NCBI GenBank assembly: GCA_024635995.1
Contig: JAGXHW010000012.1
Coordinates: 52,452 to 116,451, forward strand
DNA: 64,000 nt
Reading direction: 5' to 3'
Origin: Clostridiaceae bacterium
Lineage (GTDB): Bacteria > Bacillota > Clostridia > Peptostreptococcales > Tindalliaceae
This document shows, one piece after another, positions 25,263 to 35,439 of this stretch (positions are counted from its first letter, which is position 1; every line of letters begins with the position of its first letter). Under the pieces are notes generated by a model. That model was not told where the DNA came from. It did not search any database and worked only from the letters and a program-made list of their open reading frames with translations. Position numbers and translations under genes: made by a program.

Positions 25263-26534
25263 CTATGAAACCAACTGGTGGCGGTTATCCATCACCAATC
25301 GACCGTTCTTAATAACCTGTTCAACTGTGTTCACCCCGATGTGATAAGACAAGAAATGGTAGGAAGGGTCTTTCAAAATGACCACATCTCCTTTTTTCCC
25401 CACATCCAGACTCCCTATCTCTTTTTCCCTGTTAATGGCTGCCGCCCCATTGAGTGTTAAGGCCGTGACCGTTTCTTCCGGGGTTAATCCCATGTAAAGT
25501 GTTGCCAATGCAATGATCAGAGGAATTGATTCTGTGTGGCAACTGCCAGGGTTAAAATCGGAAGCCAGGGCAACAGCACAACCAGCATTTATTAATTCCC
25601 TGGCCGGTGCATAAGATGCTTTTAGGCTAAAAGCAGTCCCCGGCAGCAAGGTGGCTACCACATTTTTATCTGCCAAAGCTTTCATGCCCTTTTCTGAAAC
25701 CTGTAGCAAATGGTCTGCCGAAACGGCACTCACCTCAGCTGCCAGTTCAGCGCCTCCCAAGGGAACAATTTCATCTGCATGCATTTTAAGTTTGAACCCC
25801 ATGACAGCGGCAGCCATTAGCAGTTTTCTGGATTGTTCAATGGAGAAAACATTTTTTTCCGTAAAAACATCGCAAAATTCCGCCAAACCTTCTTTTTTAA
25901 CCAGGGGAAGTACTTCCTTGATGATGTCCTCAATCATGCGGCCCTCCTGTCCTTTGTATTCCGGAGGAACAGCATGGGCCCCCATGTAAGTGGTGATCAC
26001 ATCCATGGGATGATGTTCGTTAATCTTTTTCATCACCCTCAGTTGTTTCAATTCAGTCTCTGTATCAAGCCCATAACCACTTTTTCCTTCCACGGTCGTG
26101 ACGCCAAAGGACAGCATGGAGGTTAAGCATTTAAACCCCTTTTCATAGAGAACTTTTTCTGTTTCGTTTCTGGTGGCTTTTACGGTAGACAGAATGCCTC
26201 CGCCCCTCTCCATGATTTCCATATAGTCCACACCCTTAAGTCGCCAGGAAAATTCTTCTGACCTGTCACCACCAAAGACAAAATGGGTGTGAGAATCAAC
26301 AAAACCAGGTAGTACGGCTTTTCCCAAAGCATCAATCACTTGAAACCCGTCTACATTAACCGTCTTAAGCACCTCATCTGTTTTTCCCACTTGGGTTATG
26401 ACACCGTCTTCAATCACAATGGCTCCATTTTCCACAATGCCCAAGTTACCCATTTGAAGGCCTTTTTTTGCTTCACTTCCACTGCATGTCACCAATTGTG
26501 CTGCGTTTTGTATGATGATATTTCCTTCAGCCAT
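25263..26534 (-). CDS. hutI: Imidazolonepropionase
   Basis: This 423-residue amidohydrolase opens imidazolonepropionate to formiminoglutamate, the third step of histidine breakdown. Metal-binding positions are visible in GFVDSHTHFVFGGDRSEE, KMHADE, SADHLLQ and the aspartate of ASDFNPGS. The start is ATG 26534 with AAAGGAG upstream; a longer frame to 26573 would contain this site. It follows ftcD by 43 bases and is the last hut gene of the cluster. Confidence 0.95.
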   Translation of the reverse strand: MAEGNIIIQNAAQLVTCSGSEAKKGLQMGNLGIVENGAIVIEDGVITQVGKTDEVLKTVNVDGFQVIDALGKAVLPGFVDSHTHFVFGGDRSEEFSWRLKGVDYMEIMERGGGILSTVKATRNETEKVLYEKGFKCLTSMLSFGVTTVEGKSGYGLDTETELKQLRVMKKINEHHPMDVITTYMGAHAVPPEYKGQEGRMIEDIIKEVLPLVKKEGLAEFCDVFTEKNVFSIEQSRKLLMAAAVMGFKLKMHADEIVPLGGAELAAEVSAVSADHLLQVSEKGMKALADKNVVATLLPGTAFSLKASYAPARELINAGCAVALASDFNPGSCHTESIPLIIALATLYMGLTPEETVTALTLNGAAAINREKEIGSLDVGKKGDVVILKDPSYHFLSYHIGVNTVEQVIKNGRLVMDNRHQLVS

Positions 26535-26577
26535 GGTACTCTCCTTTCCACTTCTTTCCCACAGAATGTTCAAAGGG

Positions 26578-27471
26578 TCATTCCATGATTCTTTTTTCTA
26601 GCACCTGGTCCATGGAAAAGTTTTCAACCCCTAAATAATACACTGCTGTATCAATCAGGGCTTCCATGGGAATCATTCCAATGATTTCACTGCCAATAAT
26701 GTTAACCCCGTAACGACGTGCTTCTATTCTTATCAATTCAAATACCCTGTATAAGGCTGTTTTATTGTAATCAGTCATGTTCATGGAAACCTGCACAATG
26801 CCCCTGTCTTTCAGTTCAATACCAATCCCTTTGCAATAGCGTAATCCGCCACTGATATGCCGAACCTTTTTGGCAATTTCATTGGCAAAGTCAATATCAT
26901 TGGTTCCCAGGTTTACATTGAAAGCCACCAGCGGCATACGTGCACCCACCGCTGTAATTCCTGCCGTAGGATGCACCTGCTGACCATAATCCGGAGCCCA
27001 CTCCGGATCTCTAATTTTTTCAAACATACCCTCAAACTGACCTTTTCGAAGTGCGGACAGGTTTTCACGGTGTAAAGCGACGGCGGCTTTCTCATACAGA
27101 AAAATGGGCAGTTGGAATGTTTCCCATAATCTCTCTCCAATTTCTTTGGCCACTTGTATCGCCTCATCCATGGTGACATTTTTAATGGGAACAAAAGGGA
27201 TCACATCCACGGCTCCCATGCGCGGGTGCTGACCCTGGTGTGTTGTCAGATCAATGAGGTCGATGGCCGTTTTAACCGAATCAATCACAGCTTCCTTTAG
27301 AGGGTTCACTTCGCCCACCACTGTGACCACCATTCTGTTATGGTCTTCATCACGGCTGTAATCCAATAATTTAACCCCTTCTTTTCCCCTGAATGACTGG
27401 ACGATTTTTTCAACCTTATCCAGGTCACGTCCTTCACTATAGTTAGGGATGCATTGAAGAATCTGCTTCAT
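26578..27471 (-). CDS. ftcD: Glutamate formimidoyltransferase
   Basis: The 297-residue protein transfers the formimino group of formiminoglutamate to tetrahydrofolate, yielding glutamate. It carries the N-terminal CIPNYSEGR motif and the catalytic HQGQHPRMGAVDVIPF segment with the folate-proximal histidine. It lacks the C-terminal cyclodeaminase domain of the animal enzyme, so the next step must be done by a separate FchA-type protein outside the window. Its ATG overlaps the stop of hutU (TAATG), which indicates translational coupling. Confidence 0.95.
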   Translation of the reverse strand: MKQILQCIPNYSEGRDLDKVEKIVQSFRGKEGVKLLDYSRDEDHNRMVVTVVGEVNPLKEAVIDSVKTAIDLIDLTTHQGQHPRMGAVDVIPFVPIKNVTMDEAIQVAKEIGERLWETFQLPIFLYEKAAVALHRENLSALRKGQFEGMFEKIRDPEWAPDYGQQVHPTAGITAVGARMPLVAFNVNLGTNDIDFANEIAKKVRHISGGLRYCKGIGIELKDRGIVQVSMNMTDYNKTALYRVFELIRIEARRYGVNIIGSEIIGMIPMEALIDTAVYYLGVENFSMDQVLEKRIME

Positions 27472-29516
27472 TAATCCAACCCGCCTTTCGTCTGAACCTG
27501 GTTCCATTTATTCTTCACAAATGACTTAATGTCATCTTCAGCGGCCATATAGGGAAGAGTAATGTGGTCTCTGCCTTCATTTAACAGATTGTACTCTTCG
27601 CTGGTACTGATGGCGTTTTCGTTTCGTGCCCAGGCCCGGCGGGCAACACCGCCCATGACATCCCACAGCATGGCAGATTCCAGTATGTCATCCACACGCT
27701 TGCTACCATCCAGCACCATGCCAAACCCGCCGTTAATGGATTTACCAATACCCACTCCTCCACCATTATGAAGAGCAACAAGGCTCATACCTCTTGATGC
27801 GTTACCTGCAAAACACTGAGTCGCCATGTCTGCCATGATATTGCTGCCATCTTTAATGTTTGAAGTCTCTCTGAAGGGAGAATCTGTTCCGCTTACATCA
27901 TGATGATCCCTACCCAACATGATGGGGCCCACTTCACTTCTGCGTACCATTTCATTAAACTTCAGGGCAATTTTCAACCGGCCGTAAGCATCCTGGTAAA
28001 GTATACGTGCCTGACTGCCCACCACCATCTTGTTTTTTTCAGCATCCCGAATCCACACATAGTTGTCCCTGTCCTGACCACGACGGTCCGGGTCAATGCA
28101 GTCCATGGCAGCCTGATCGGTTTTACGAAGATCTGCAGGATCACCACTAAGGCATACCCATCGGAAAGGGCCATAGCCATAGTCAAAGAGCTCTGGTCCC
28201 ATGATATCTTCCACATAGGAAGGAAAAATGAACCCATCTTTGTCGTCAATACCATTCTTGGAAACTTCAATAACACCTGCGTCATAAACAGATTTTAAGA
28301 AAGCATTACCATAATCAAAGAAATAGGTACCTTTCTCTGAAAGCTTTTTAATCATTTCAAAATGCGTTTTTAGGGTTTCATCCACTTTTCCGGCAAATTC
28401 TTTTCGGTCCTTCTTCAACATTTCTGTCCGCTCCTGAAAGGTTAATCCCTGAGGACAATAACCACCATCGTACACAGCATGGCAGGAAGTCTGGTCAGAC
28501 AGTAAATCAATCTTAATGTCCTTTTTCACCGCATATGCCAGTAAATCAACAATGTTGCCGTGATAGGCAATGGAAACTGAATTTTTTTCAGACTGGGCTG
28601 TTCTGGCAAGTTGGAACACTTTTTCAAGATCGTCAGTAACCTCATTAACCCACCCCTGGTCATGCCTTGTTTTTATGCGGGAAAGGTCTACTTCTGCAAT
28701 AATACCCACACCACCGGCAATTTCCACTGCTTTTGGCTGCGCACCACTCATGCCACCCAGTCCAGAGGATACGAATAGCACTCCTGCCAAATCCTGGTCA
28801 TGGGCTATTCCCATTTTTTGTCTGGCAGCGTTCAACAATGTGTTAAACGTACCGTGAACAATCCCCTGAGGCCCAATGTACATCCACCCACCAGCAGTCA
28901 TCTGTCCATAATTGGCAACACCCATCTGTTCGGCGATATCCTGGTCTTTAGGATTGTCATAAAGTCCCACCATAAGGGAGTTGGTGATGATCACACGGGG
29001 ACTGTCTGGCTTCGAGCGAAAGAGACCCACAGGATGACCGGAAGACACCACTAGCGTCTGGTCCTGGGTCAACTGACGCAGGTATTTTTGTATCAACAGG
29101 TATTGCATCCAGTTTTGACAAACTTTCCCTGTTTCTCCATAAGTTACCAGTTCATAAGGGTACAAAGCCACATCAAAATCCAGGTTATTGTCCATCATCA
29201 ATTGAAAAGCCTTTCCTTCAATGCACTTTCCATTATATTCATGAATGGGCCTGGCTTTAATGTTTCCTTCAGGTCTATATCGGTAACCGTAGATCCGTCC
29301 CATGGTCATCAACTCATCCAGAAATTCAGGTGCCATTTCTTCATGGCATTCTCCAGGTATATACCGCAACGCATTTTTTAAGGCTGTTTCTGTCTGAGTC
29401 TGTGTCAACTTAAAACCTCTGTCGGGGGCTCGCCGAATCCCTTCAATAAATTGTTTTTTCGCAGGTAGTGGTCCGGTTAACCTGATTTCTTTCATTGCAT
29501 CTTCCACTTTTATCAT
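27471..29516 (-). CDS. hutU: Urocanate hydratase
   Basis: The 681-residue enzyme converts urocanate to imidazolonepropionate with tightly bound NAD+ as an electrophile. The motifs YGQMTAGGWMYIGPQGIVHG and SGLGGMSGAQPKA (NAD site) are intact. At 681 residues it is the long variant seen in clostridia rather than the roughly 555-residue proteobacterial form. It starts at ATG 29516 behind AGGAGTG, 22 bases after hutH, and overlaps ftcD by one base. Confidence 0.96.
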   Translation of the reverse strand: MIKVEDAMKEIRLTGPLPAKKQFIEGIRRAPDRGFKLTQTQTETALKNALRYIPGECHEEMAPEFLDELMTMGRIYGYRYRPEGNIKARPIHEYNGKCIEGKAFQLMMDNNLDFDVALYPYELVTYGETGKVCQNWMQYLLIQKYLRQLTQDQTLVVSSGHPVGLFRSKPDSPRVIITNSLMVGLYDNPKDQDIAEQMGVANYGQMTAGGWMYIGPQGIVHGTFNTLLNAARQKMGIAHDQDLAGVLFVSSGLGGMSGAQPKAVEIAGGVGIIAEVDLSRIKTRHDQGWVNEVTDDLEKVFQLARTAQSEKNSVSIAYHGNIVDLLAYAVKKDIKIDLLSDQTSCHAVYDGGYCPQGLTFQERTEMLKKDRKEFAGKVDETLKTHFEMIKKLSEKGTYFFDYGNAFLKSVYDAGVIEVSKNGIDDKDGFIFPSYVEDIMGPELFDYGYGPFRWVCLSGDPADLRKTDQAAMDCIDPDRRGQDRDNYVWIRDAEKNKMVVGSQARILYQDAYGRLKIALKFNEMVRRSEVGPIMLGRDHHDVSGTDSPFRETSNIKDGSNIMADMATQCFAGNASRGMSLVALHNGGGVGIGKSINGGFGMVLDGSKRVDDILESAMLWDVMGGVARRAWARNENAISTSEEYNLLNEGRDHITLPYMAAEDDIKSFVKNKWNQVQTKGGLD

Positions 29517-29538
29517 TATGCATCACTCCTGTCTTTTC

Positions 29539-31065
29539 TTAAAGCTCACCCACTGCTTTTTCAACGGCCATCAAGATCTCCTTGTTTCGGATCATATGAG
29601 CACAGAGTTCCATGTCTTTGTGTAGAATTCTGTCTTCCTGCAACATTGCCAAATGCTGGCGCACTGTTCCATACGCTGCTGTTGTCCCCTTACCCAACTG
29701 ATTTTCTGAAGCAAGGTCAATTGCCTGGCAGGCTACCATCAGTTCGACCCCGACGACATGCTGTGCATTATCCAAAATACTGCGGGCTTTACGTGCCCCA
29801 ATGGTTCCCATGCTCACATGATCTTCCTGATTTGCTGATGAAGGAATGGAATCAACACTGGCAGGATGAGACAATACTTTGTTTTCTGATACCAACGCAG
29901 CCGCTGCATACTGGGCGATCATAAAGCCTGAATGCAGCCCTCCATTTTTCGTTAAAAATGCGGGTAAGCCGCTTAATTGAGGGTTCACCAGACGTTCAAT
30001 CCGACGTTCTGACACATTGGCAATTTCTGCAAGGGCAATACCCAACAAGTCAAATGCCAGTGCCACCGGCTGCCCATGGAAGTTCCCCCCTGATATGGCC
30101 ACGTTTTCTCCATTGGCGAATATCAATGGATTATCTGTCACAGCATTGATCTCAATGTCCAGCTTATCTTTTGCATACATGATGGCATCCCATGATGCGC
30201 CATGGATTTGTGGTATACAACGGAGGGTATAAGCATCCTGTACCCGAATTTCCCCCTGACGTGTGGTTCGATGGCTGCCTTCTAACAACCTGAGAATATT
30301 AGCAGCACTTCTTATCTGGCCCTGGTGAGGTCTAAGCTGATGTATCCTGGGGTCAAAAGCATCCGTAATTCCCTGCAATGCCTCAAGGGTTAATGCCCCT
30401 GCAATGTCTGCGGTTTTAACCAAAGCAATGGCGTCTGCCACACAAAGAGAACCAATGGCGGTCATCACCTGCGTACCGTTGATCAGCCCCAGTCCTTCCT
30501 TACTGGTTAGTTGGATGGGTTCAATTCCAGCTTTTTCCATAGCTGACTTCCCTGACAATCGTCGGCCTTCATAATAGGCTTCTCCTTCCCCCATCATGAC
30601 CAATACCATGTGAGCTAAGGGTGCTAAATCTCCACTGGCACCCAGGGAACCCTTTTCAGGAATAATTGGGTGCACGCCTTTGTTTAACATATGCAACAGA
30701 GTTTCTATGGTCTCCAAACGAACCCCCGAAAAACCCTTTGACAGGGCATTAGCCCTCAGCAGCATGATAGCTCGAGCCACTTCTTCCGGCAACGGTTCCC
30801 CTACTCCGCAAGCATGGCTCATGATCAGGTTTCTTTGCAATTCTTTGGCTTCTTCCTTTGAAATCAGCACATCACTGAATTTCCCAAACCCTGTGGTAAT
30901 CCCATAAACCACTTTTTCTTCATCAACAAAGGCTTCAACCACTTTTCGGGAGGCATTCACCTTTTGGGCAGCTTCTTCCGTTAGTTTAACCATGGCACCT
31001 TCCCTCGCTGTCTGTCGCACCTCTTCAATAGTCAAATGGCTACCGTCAATCAGTAGTGTTTTCAA
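29539..31065 (-). CDS. hutH: Histidine ammonia-lyase
   Basis: The 508-residue enzyme deaminates histidine to urocanate. The tripeptide Ala143-Ser144-Gly145 in GSLGASGDLAPL cyclises to the MIO electrophile, and the catalytic tyrosine is Tyr54 in VYGITTGFG. It is the first gene of the hutH-hutU-ftcD-hutI unit and has a good promoter upstream. No HutP-type leader was recognised. Instead a large BTAD-type regulator gene stands directly upstream. Confidence 0.96.
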   Translation of the reverse strand: MKTLLIDGSHLTIEEVRQTAREGAMVKLTEEAAQKVNASRKVVEAFVDEEKVVYGITTGFGKFSDVLISKEEAKELQRNLIMSHACGVGEPLPEEVARAIMLLRANALSKGFSGVRLETIETLLHMLNKGVHPIIPEKGSLGASGDLAPLAHMVLVMMGEGEAYYEGRRLSGKSAMEKAGIEPIQLTSKEGLGLINGTQVMTAIGSLCVADAIALVKTADIAGALTLEALQGITDAFDPRIHQLRPHQGQIRSAANILRLLEGSHRTTRQGEIRVQDAYTLRCIPQIHGASWDAIMYAKDKLDIEINAVTDNPLIFANGENVAISGGNFHGQPVALAFDLLGIALAEIANVSERRIERLVNPQLSGLPAFLTKNGGLHSGFMIAQYAAAALVSENKVLSHPASVDSIPSSANQEDHVSMGTIGARKARSILDNAQHVVGVELMVACQAIDLASENQLGKGTTAAYGTVRQHLAMLQEDRILHKDMELCAHMIRNKEILMAVEKAVGEL

Positions 31066-31139
31066 TTAAACACCTCCTATGATCCATTCTGATAATGGTG
31101 TATTGTCCATTAACGAAACAATATAGCTTTACATACAGT

Positions 31140-31168
31140 TTATCAGCAAAACGTCATTAAAACGTCAA
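31140..31168 (-). promoter_or_regulatory. Promoter of the hut operon
   Basis: On the minus strand TTGACG (31168-31163) and TGATAA (31145-31140) are 17 bases apart. A direct repeat of ACGTCA(A/T)TAAA overlaps the -35 region, and a CCATT-N6-AATGG-type repeat lies near 31084-31098; either could be an operator. Confidence 0.5.
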
Positions 31169-31213
31169 TAAAAAATGAACCATCAAAATATTTGTTGACG
31201 GTTCATTTTTTAC
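31168..31213 (-). terminator. Terminator overlapping the regulator stop codon
   Basis: A 17-base stem with one internal mismatch (AAAAAATGAACC...TCAA against TTG...GGTTCATTTTTT) contains the TGA stop of the BTAD regulator gene in its first arm and separates that gene from hutH. Confidence 0.75.
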
Positions 31214-34166
31214 TGTATGGTTGGTTCCCTATCTTTGATTTTATGTCACTACTGATCCGTTCAACCACACTCATTTCATAAGGATTTTTAATCAGGTTTG
31301 CGTAGGAAACTGCTTGCTTCATGTAATTCACTGCTTGACCACTCTCACCCCTGGTGGCACTGATCAGCCCTAAGTAAACGTTGGCAATGGATCGTCTCCA
31401 ATAGACATCATACTTTCGATAATACTCCATGGCACATTGTAAGCATCTTTCAGCTTCCTTAATATCTTTGAGTTCTATGTATGCCTGTCCCATACCTGTA
31501 TAAAAGACAGCTATGGCGTGGTGTTCCAAGTGATTATCCCTGAAGGTGTTGACAGCCTTTTTGTAATACGCCACTGCATCTTCATGCATTCCCTGGTTTC
31601 TTCTTATTTCACCCAGATAGTACTGACACGCCGCCATATGAACGCCATATTGACGATGAGGATCTTGTCGTACATTCACCACTTCAACTGCCCTCAGCAA
31701 TGTTTTTTCTGCCTCTTCAAAGTCATGGATCATCAACAGGTATAGTCCTTTTAACCGTAATAACACAGGAATCAATTCCTGTAGAAAATAAGTGACAGCG
31801 ATTTTCATCGCTTCGTTAATGTGCTCCTTCATGACTTCTGGCTGCTGTGTTTGGATGCCATAATTGGTCAACTGCTGATGTCCATACACTGCATAATCCC
31901 ATTTTTCATTGGCTTCAGCCAAAGCAACCATTTCTTTGATGCTTGGAATACCCAGCTTATAGTTACCTTCCCGAATCAACAATCTGCCCTTTAAATGAAG
32001 GTAGGATATCTTGTACATAATGACATCATTGTTATAAAACTCGTCCGGGGTCATCATCGACATAATCTTTTCCACTTGATCAAAATTCTGGGTTGTTTCT
32101 TTTCGGTCCATGTACAAAGATTGGCGTGCCAGGTGTTCAGGCTGTATGGTGCTGGGGAACAACTCATGGTAATAATCCAAATGCCCATTGAGGTACAACA
32201 TAGAATACCTTAAAGCCTGTACATAATTACCGCTTGCTCTAAAATGGTGAATCAAATCTGTATACCGGAGTAAGTCCTCATTCTTACCTGTTAGCCCTTT
32301 TTCCAGCTGAACACCCACCCGGTGGTGGAGATGACGTCTTTTACTTTCTGACTGGTTTTCATAAACAAATTCCCGAAACTTATGGTGCACGAACTGGATG
32401 CTTATTTTACCACCATCCCATGCTTCTTTCAAAATTCCCTGGTTAAAGAGCTGCTGTAACATCTCAATTACTTTATCTTCATCTGCACTGCTTACATTGG
32501 TGATCAATGACAGTGACACCCGGTGAAAGAAAAGGGATATGAGTTCAAGCAACTTTTGAACCTCTGTCGGCAACTCCATCAGGCGACTCTGCAATATGTC
32601 TTTGGTCTTCACCGATAGCTTACTGATGTCACCATGGGTTTTAAGCGCATTAATGTATTCTGACACGAAGAAGGGATTGCCCCCCGTTTCCTCAAAAATC
32701 AACGCTGACTCTTCATTAGTCAGGGTTATATTTCGTAAGGTGGAGTGAAGCCATTGCAAGGTTTCTTTCTGAGTAAATCTCTCAATTTCTAAATGTTTTA
32801 GACTACCTTTTCTACTTGCGATTGATTTCAAATCGACTGTTTTATTCTCATATCCATCCCTTACTGTTGCCATGATCAATACATTTACGGCAGGTTCCTG
32901 TAACACTCTCAATAGAAGCTGCTGGCTGGCCTGGTCCATCCAGTGAATGTCTTCAAAGGACAATACCATTTTATTGACGGATGCGATTCGTTTAATGATG
33001 CCCACTGCTGCTTCCACTAATGGTTGATGAAGCGAGGCCTCCCACGCTTTCTGGTCTTCCGCAAGATTACGTTTATGGTAGAGCAGTTCAAAAGACGGAA
33101 ACTGTTTCATCATTTGGCAAATCCACCCACTGGGCAGTGGAATACTGTGTTTTTCCACTATTTCAACCAATGAAGAAAACACCGGCTGCCAAGGTCTCAA
33201 CAAATATGACTCTTCCTGTTGATAACAATTAGCACTGATAAGCTGAATTTCTGAGATATTCTGCTTCGCAAGAAAAACCTGCAGTAGCAGGGTTTTACCA
33301 ACCCCTGCCTCCCCTGACAACAAAACCAGCTGAGGGCTCAAGTGTCTCATGCTTTGTGAATAGATCTCCTCCAGCCAGATCAGTTCTTTTTCCCTTCCGT
33401 AGAAGTCCTTCAACTCCCTGGTAGTACCATCACCAATTCTATTTGATGGAGTATTCTTATTTCGTTCTGTCATCATTTTTTTGAAAAGCTGCTGTGTTTC
33501 TATTTCCGGCTGTATTCCCAGCTCTTTTTTTAATATCTGGCAAAATGCTTCATAGACCTGAATGGACCGATGGTTTTCTCCCAGTGCTGAATAACTTCTC
33601 ATCATGGATCTGAACGACTTTTCATCATAGGGAGTTTGTTCAAGTAGCCGATCTGCCATTGCAATTATTTTCTGGTTATCATTTATTGCTTCAGCCTCGA
33701 GGATCTGCTGTCGTAAGTCCCTTGCATAACGTTCCTGTAAACGATGTCTGTACCCTTGCATCCAGTCTTCAAAATCGGAAGCATCTTTTACCATAAACCC
33801 CTCAAGAAACCCTTTTTTGTAGCGGACATAACCTTCTGCATCTGACAAAAACTGATCCAGGTCAGTGATCACCTTCACCTCCGGGTTGAGAAATACCTCT
33901 GTTTGTCCCGGGGCGAGAATGACATCAACGCCCAAAGCTTTTCTAAGTTGGTATAAGGCGTTACGCAGGTTTTTTCTGGCTATGTCCTCGGGAAAATCTG
34001 CCCACAAAAGTCTAATAAGTTCGTCTCTCGTGGTTCTTTTCATAACAAGTAAATAATAAAAAGCTGCCTCAGCTTTACGATAAGGCAGTTTTATGATGCG
34101 GTCATCCAACGTGACCCTGGGAGAATCCAGCAGAGCCCCTTTGATTAATGTCATACCCACACCCAC
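31203..34166 (-). CDS. Large SARP/BTAD-type regulator with AAA ATPase and TPR region
   Basis: The 987-residue protein has an N-terminal winged-helix DNA-binding domain (about 5-95), a bacterial transcriptional activation domain (BTAD, about 100-235), an AAA/STAND ATPase module with Walker A GEAGVGKT (285-292) and Walker B-like LSFEDIHWMD near 395-404, and a long C-terminal TPR array (about 640-970). This is the AfsR/MalT-like layout of ATP-dependent activators. Its place directly upstream of and codirectional with hutH suggests control of histidine use, but that is inference from position. The first codon could be GTG 34166 or ATG 34154; neither has a strong ribosome binding site. Confidence 0.88.
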   Translation of the reverse strand: MGVGMTLIKGALLDSPRVTLDDRIIKLPYRKAEAAFYYLLVMKRTTRDELIRLLWADFPEDIARKNLRNALYQLRKALGVDVILAPGQTEVFLNPEVKVITDLDQFLSDAEGYVRYKKGFLEGFMVKDASDFEDWMQGYRHRLQERYARDLRQQILEAEAINDNQKIIAMADRLLEQTPYDEKSFRSMMRSYSALGENHRSIQVYEAFCQILKKELGIQPEIETQQLFKKMMTERNKNTPSNRIGDGTTRELKDFYGREKELIWLEEIYSQSMRHLSPQLVLLSGEAGVGKTLLLQVFLAKQNISEIQLISANCYQQEESYLLRPWQPVFSSLVEIVEKHSIPLPSGWICQMMKQFPSFELLYHKRNLAEDQKAWEASLHQPLVEAAVGIIKRIASVNKMVLSFEDIHWMDQASQQLLLRVLQEPAVNVLIMATVRDGYENKTVDLKSIASRKGSLKHLEIERFTQKETLQWLHSTLRNITLTNEESALIFEETGGNPFFVSEYINALKTHGDISKLSVKTKDILQSRLMELPTEVQKLLELISLFFHRVSLSLITNVSSADEDKVIEMLQQLFNQGILKEAWDGGKISIQFVHHKFREFVYENQSESKRRHLHHRVGVQLEKGLTGKNEDLLRYTDLIHHFRASGNYVQALRYSMLYLNGHLDYYHELFPSTIQPEHLARQSLYMDRKETTQNFDQVEKIMSMMTPDEFYNNDVIMYKISYLHLKGRLLIREGNYKLGIPSIKEMVALAEANEKWDYAVYGHQQLTNYGIQTQQPEVMKEHINEAMKIAVTYFLQELIPVLLRLKGLYLLMIHDFEEAEKTLLRAVEVVNVRQDPHRQYGVHMAACQYYLGEIRRNQGMHEDAVAYYKKAVNTFRDNHLEHHAIAVFYTGMGQAYIELKDIKEAERCLQCAMEYYRKYDVYWRRSIANVYLGLISATRGESGQAVNYMKQAVSYANLIKNPYEMSVVERISSDIKSKIGNQPYSKK

Positions 34167-34181
34167 TTTTCACATCACATT

Positions 34182-34739
34182 TTACTCTTCGTAAATAGTG
34201 TAGTAATCGTCGCCCCAATATTTTTTTATGAATTCATCGCGCCCTGATTTTGTGCGGTCCAATTTATATTCATCCGGACTCTTTTTGTAGAAATCCTGGT
34301 GATATTCCTCTGCATCATAGTATTTTGTTGCAGGAATAATTGGCGTGATCACCTTATCTGGAAAACGATCTGATTCGTCAAGTTCTTGTTTTGATTGTTC
34401 AGCTTCTATTTTTTGCTCTTCTGTTGTGTAGAAGATGGCTGTTCGATAAGAAGGACCTCTGTCCTGGAACTGACCTTCATCATCAGTGGGGTCTACCTGG
34501 CGCCAGAAGGCCTGCAGCAGTTTTTCATAGGAAATCACACTGGGGTCATACATAATTCGAACGATCTCATAATGACCTGATTTTTGCGATTTCACATCTT
34601 CATACCTGGGATCGTCAAGATGTCCGCCCATGTACCCTGATCTTACTTCCTCTATACCTTCCAGCACATCAAAGGGTGATACCATGCACCAAAAACACCC
34701 TCCTGCAAAATAGGCAATTTCAGTTGTTTTCTCACTCAT
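34182..34739 (-). CDS. msrA: Peptide methionine-S-sulfoxide reductase A
   Basis: The 185-residue enzyme repairs methionine-S-sulfoxide. The catalytic cysteine is Cys15 in GGCFWC, and the family segment GHYEIVRIMYDP follows at mid-protein. No MsrB domain is fused. The start is ATG 34739, about ten bases after AAGGA; the earlier GTG lies too close to that site. Selenocysteine versions of MsrA exist in related clostridia, but here the catalytic codon is TGC-type cysteine. Confidence 0.93.
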   Translation of the reverse strand: MSEKTTEIAYFAGGCFWCMVSPFDVLEGIEEVRSGYMGGHLDDPRYEDVKSQKSGHYEIVRIMYDPSVISYEKLLQAFWRQVDPTDDEGQFQDRGPSYRTAIFYTTEEQKIEAEQSKQELDESDRFPDKVITPIIPATKYYDAEEYHQDFYKKSPDEYKLDRTKSGRDEFIKKYWGDDYYTIYEE

Positions 34740-34812
34740 ACCTGACACTTCCTTTCAATTGGTTATACTATTATCATAGCAATGATCATCAATAATATCA
34801 ATACGTAAAGAT

Positions 34813-35250
34813 TCATTCTGCTGATGTCAGTATCTGTTGTAATGTTCTCGTAAACTGCAGATCTTCTTCAGCGGTTCTTTTGGCAGGGCCTTTTGTCCGC
34901 CCTCCGCTTCGCCTCAATTTGGCTTTCATCTCCCTTTCTTCCAGCATAAAATCGATGGTATCATTCTGGTATTCTTTTCCTGAAGGGTGAATACAACGGC
35001 AACCCTTCCCCAGCACCAGTGCCGCCAGACCCCAGTCCTGTGTCACCACCAGGTCTCCCGGTTCAGCTGTGTTCATCACTTTAAGGTCCGCTTGTTGAGA
35101 AGCTCCGTCAACAACAATGTGATGGTCTGATTGAATGTTATGATGTACGTTGGCAACGGTTACTACACTTATATTATATAGTTTTCCTAACTGAAGACAG
35201 GCTTTCAGCACACCCTTTGGGCATCCATCTGCATCGACAATGATTTTCAC
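34813..35250 (-). CDS. UPF0178 (YaiI/YqxD) family protein
   Basis: The 145-residue protein belongs to the DUF188/UPF0178 family, with the N-terminal [11 protein letters not shown] motif, the [16 protein letters not shown] segment and C-terminal [11 protein letters not shown]. The aspartates suggest a PIN-like nuclease fold, but no activity has been established. It is a single gene divergent from the ilv leader. Confidence 0.92.
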   Translation of the reverse strand: MKIIVDADGCPKGVLKACLQLGKLYNISVVTVANVHHNIQSDHHIVVDGASQQADLKVMNTAEPGDLVVTQDWGLAALVLGKGCRCIHPSGKEYQNDTIDFMLEEREMKAKLRRSGGRTKGPAKRTAEEDLQFTRTLQQILTSAE

Positions 35251-35392
35251 AGGATCACTCCCACCAGGATCTTTCTATATTGTATAGTGTACCATATTGA
35301 CCATGTTCTCGTCCTGCCATCCTGTGACAAACATACTATATACAATAGTTGCACAAAATATGCGAATTTACATATTATTTGTAAAATAATTG

Positions 35393-35421
35393 TTGACAAA
35401 GGTAATTGATGATGGTATCGT
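35393..35421 (+). promoter_or_regulatory. Promoter of the ilvBN operon
   Basis: A perfect TTGACA (35393-35398) and TATCGT (35416-35421) are 17 bases apart, placing the transcription start just before the T-box leader. Confidence 0.55.
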
Positions 35422-35439
35422 AATCGATAACATTAATTA

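Noticed and set aside
31066..31139. HutP-type regulatory leader before hutH
   Set aside because: No set of regularly spaced UAG triplets beside a terminator was found; the only hairpin there belongs to the upstream regulator gene.
34749..34812. PerR box upstream of msrA
   Set aside because: ATTATCATAGCAATGATCATC is only loosely palindromic and lacks the 7-1-7 spacing.
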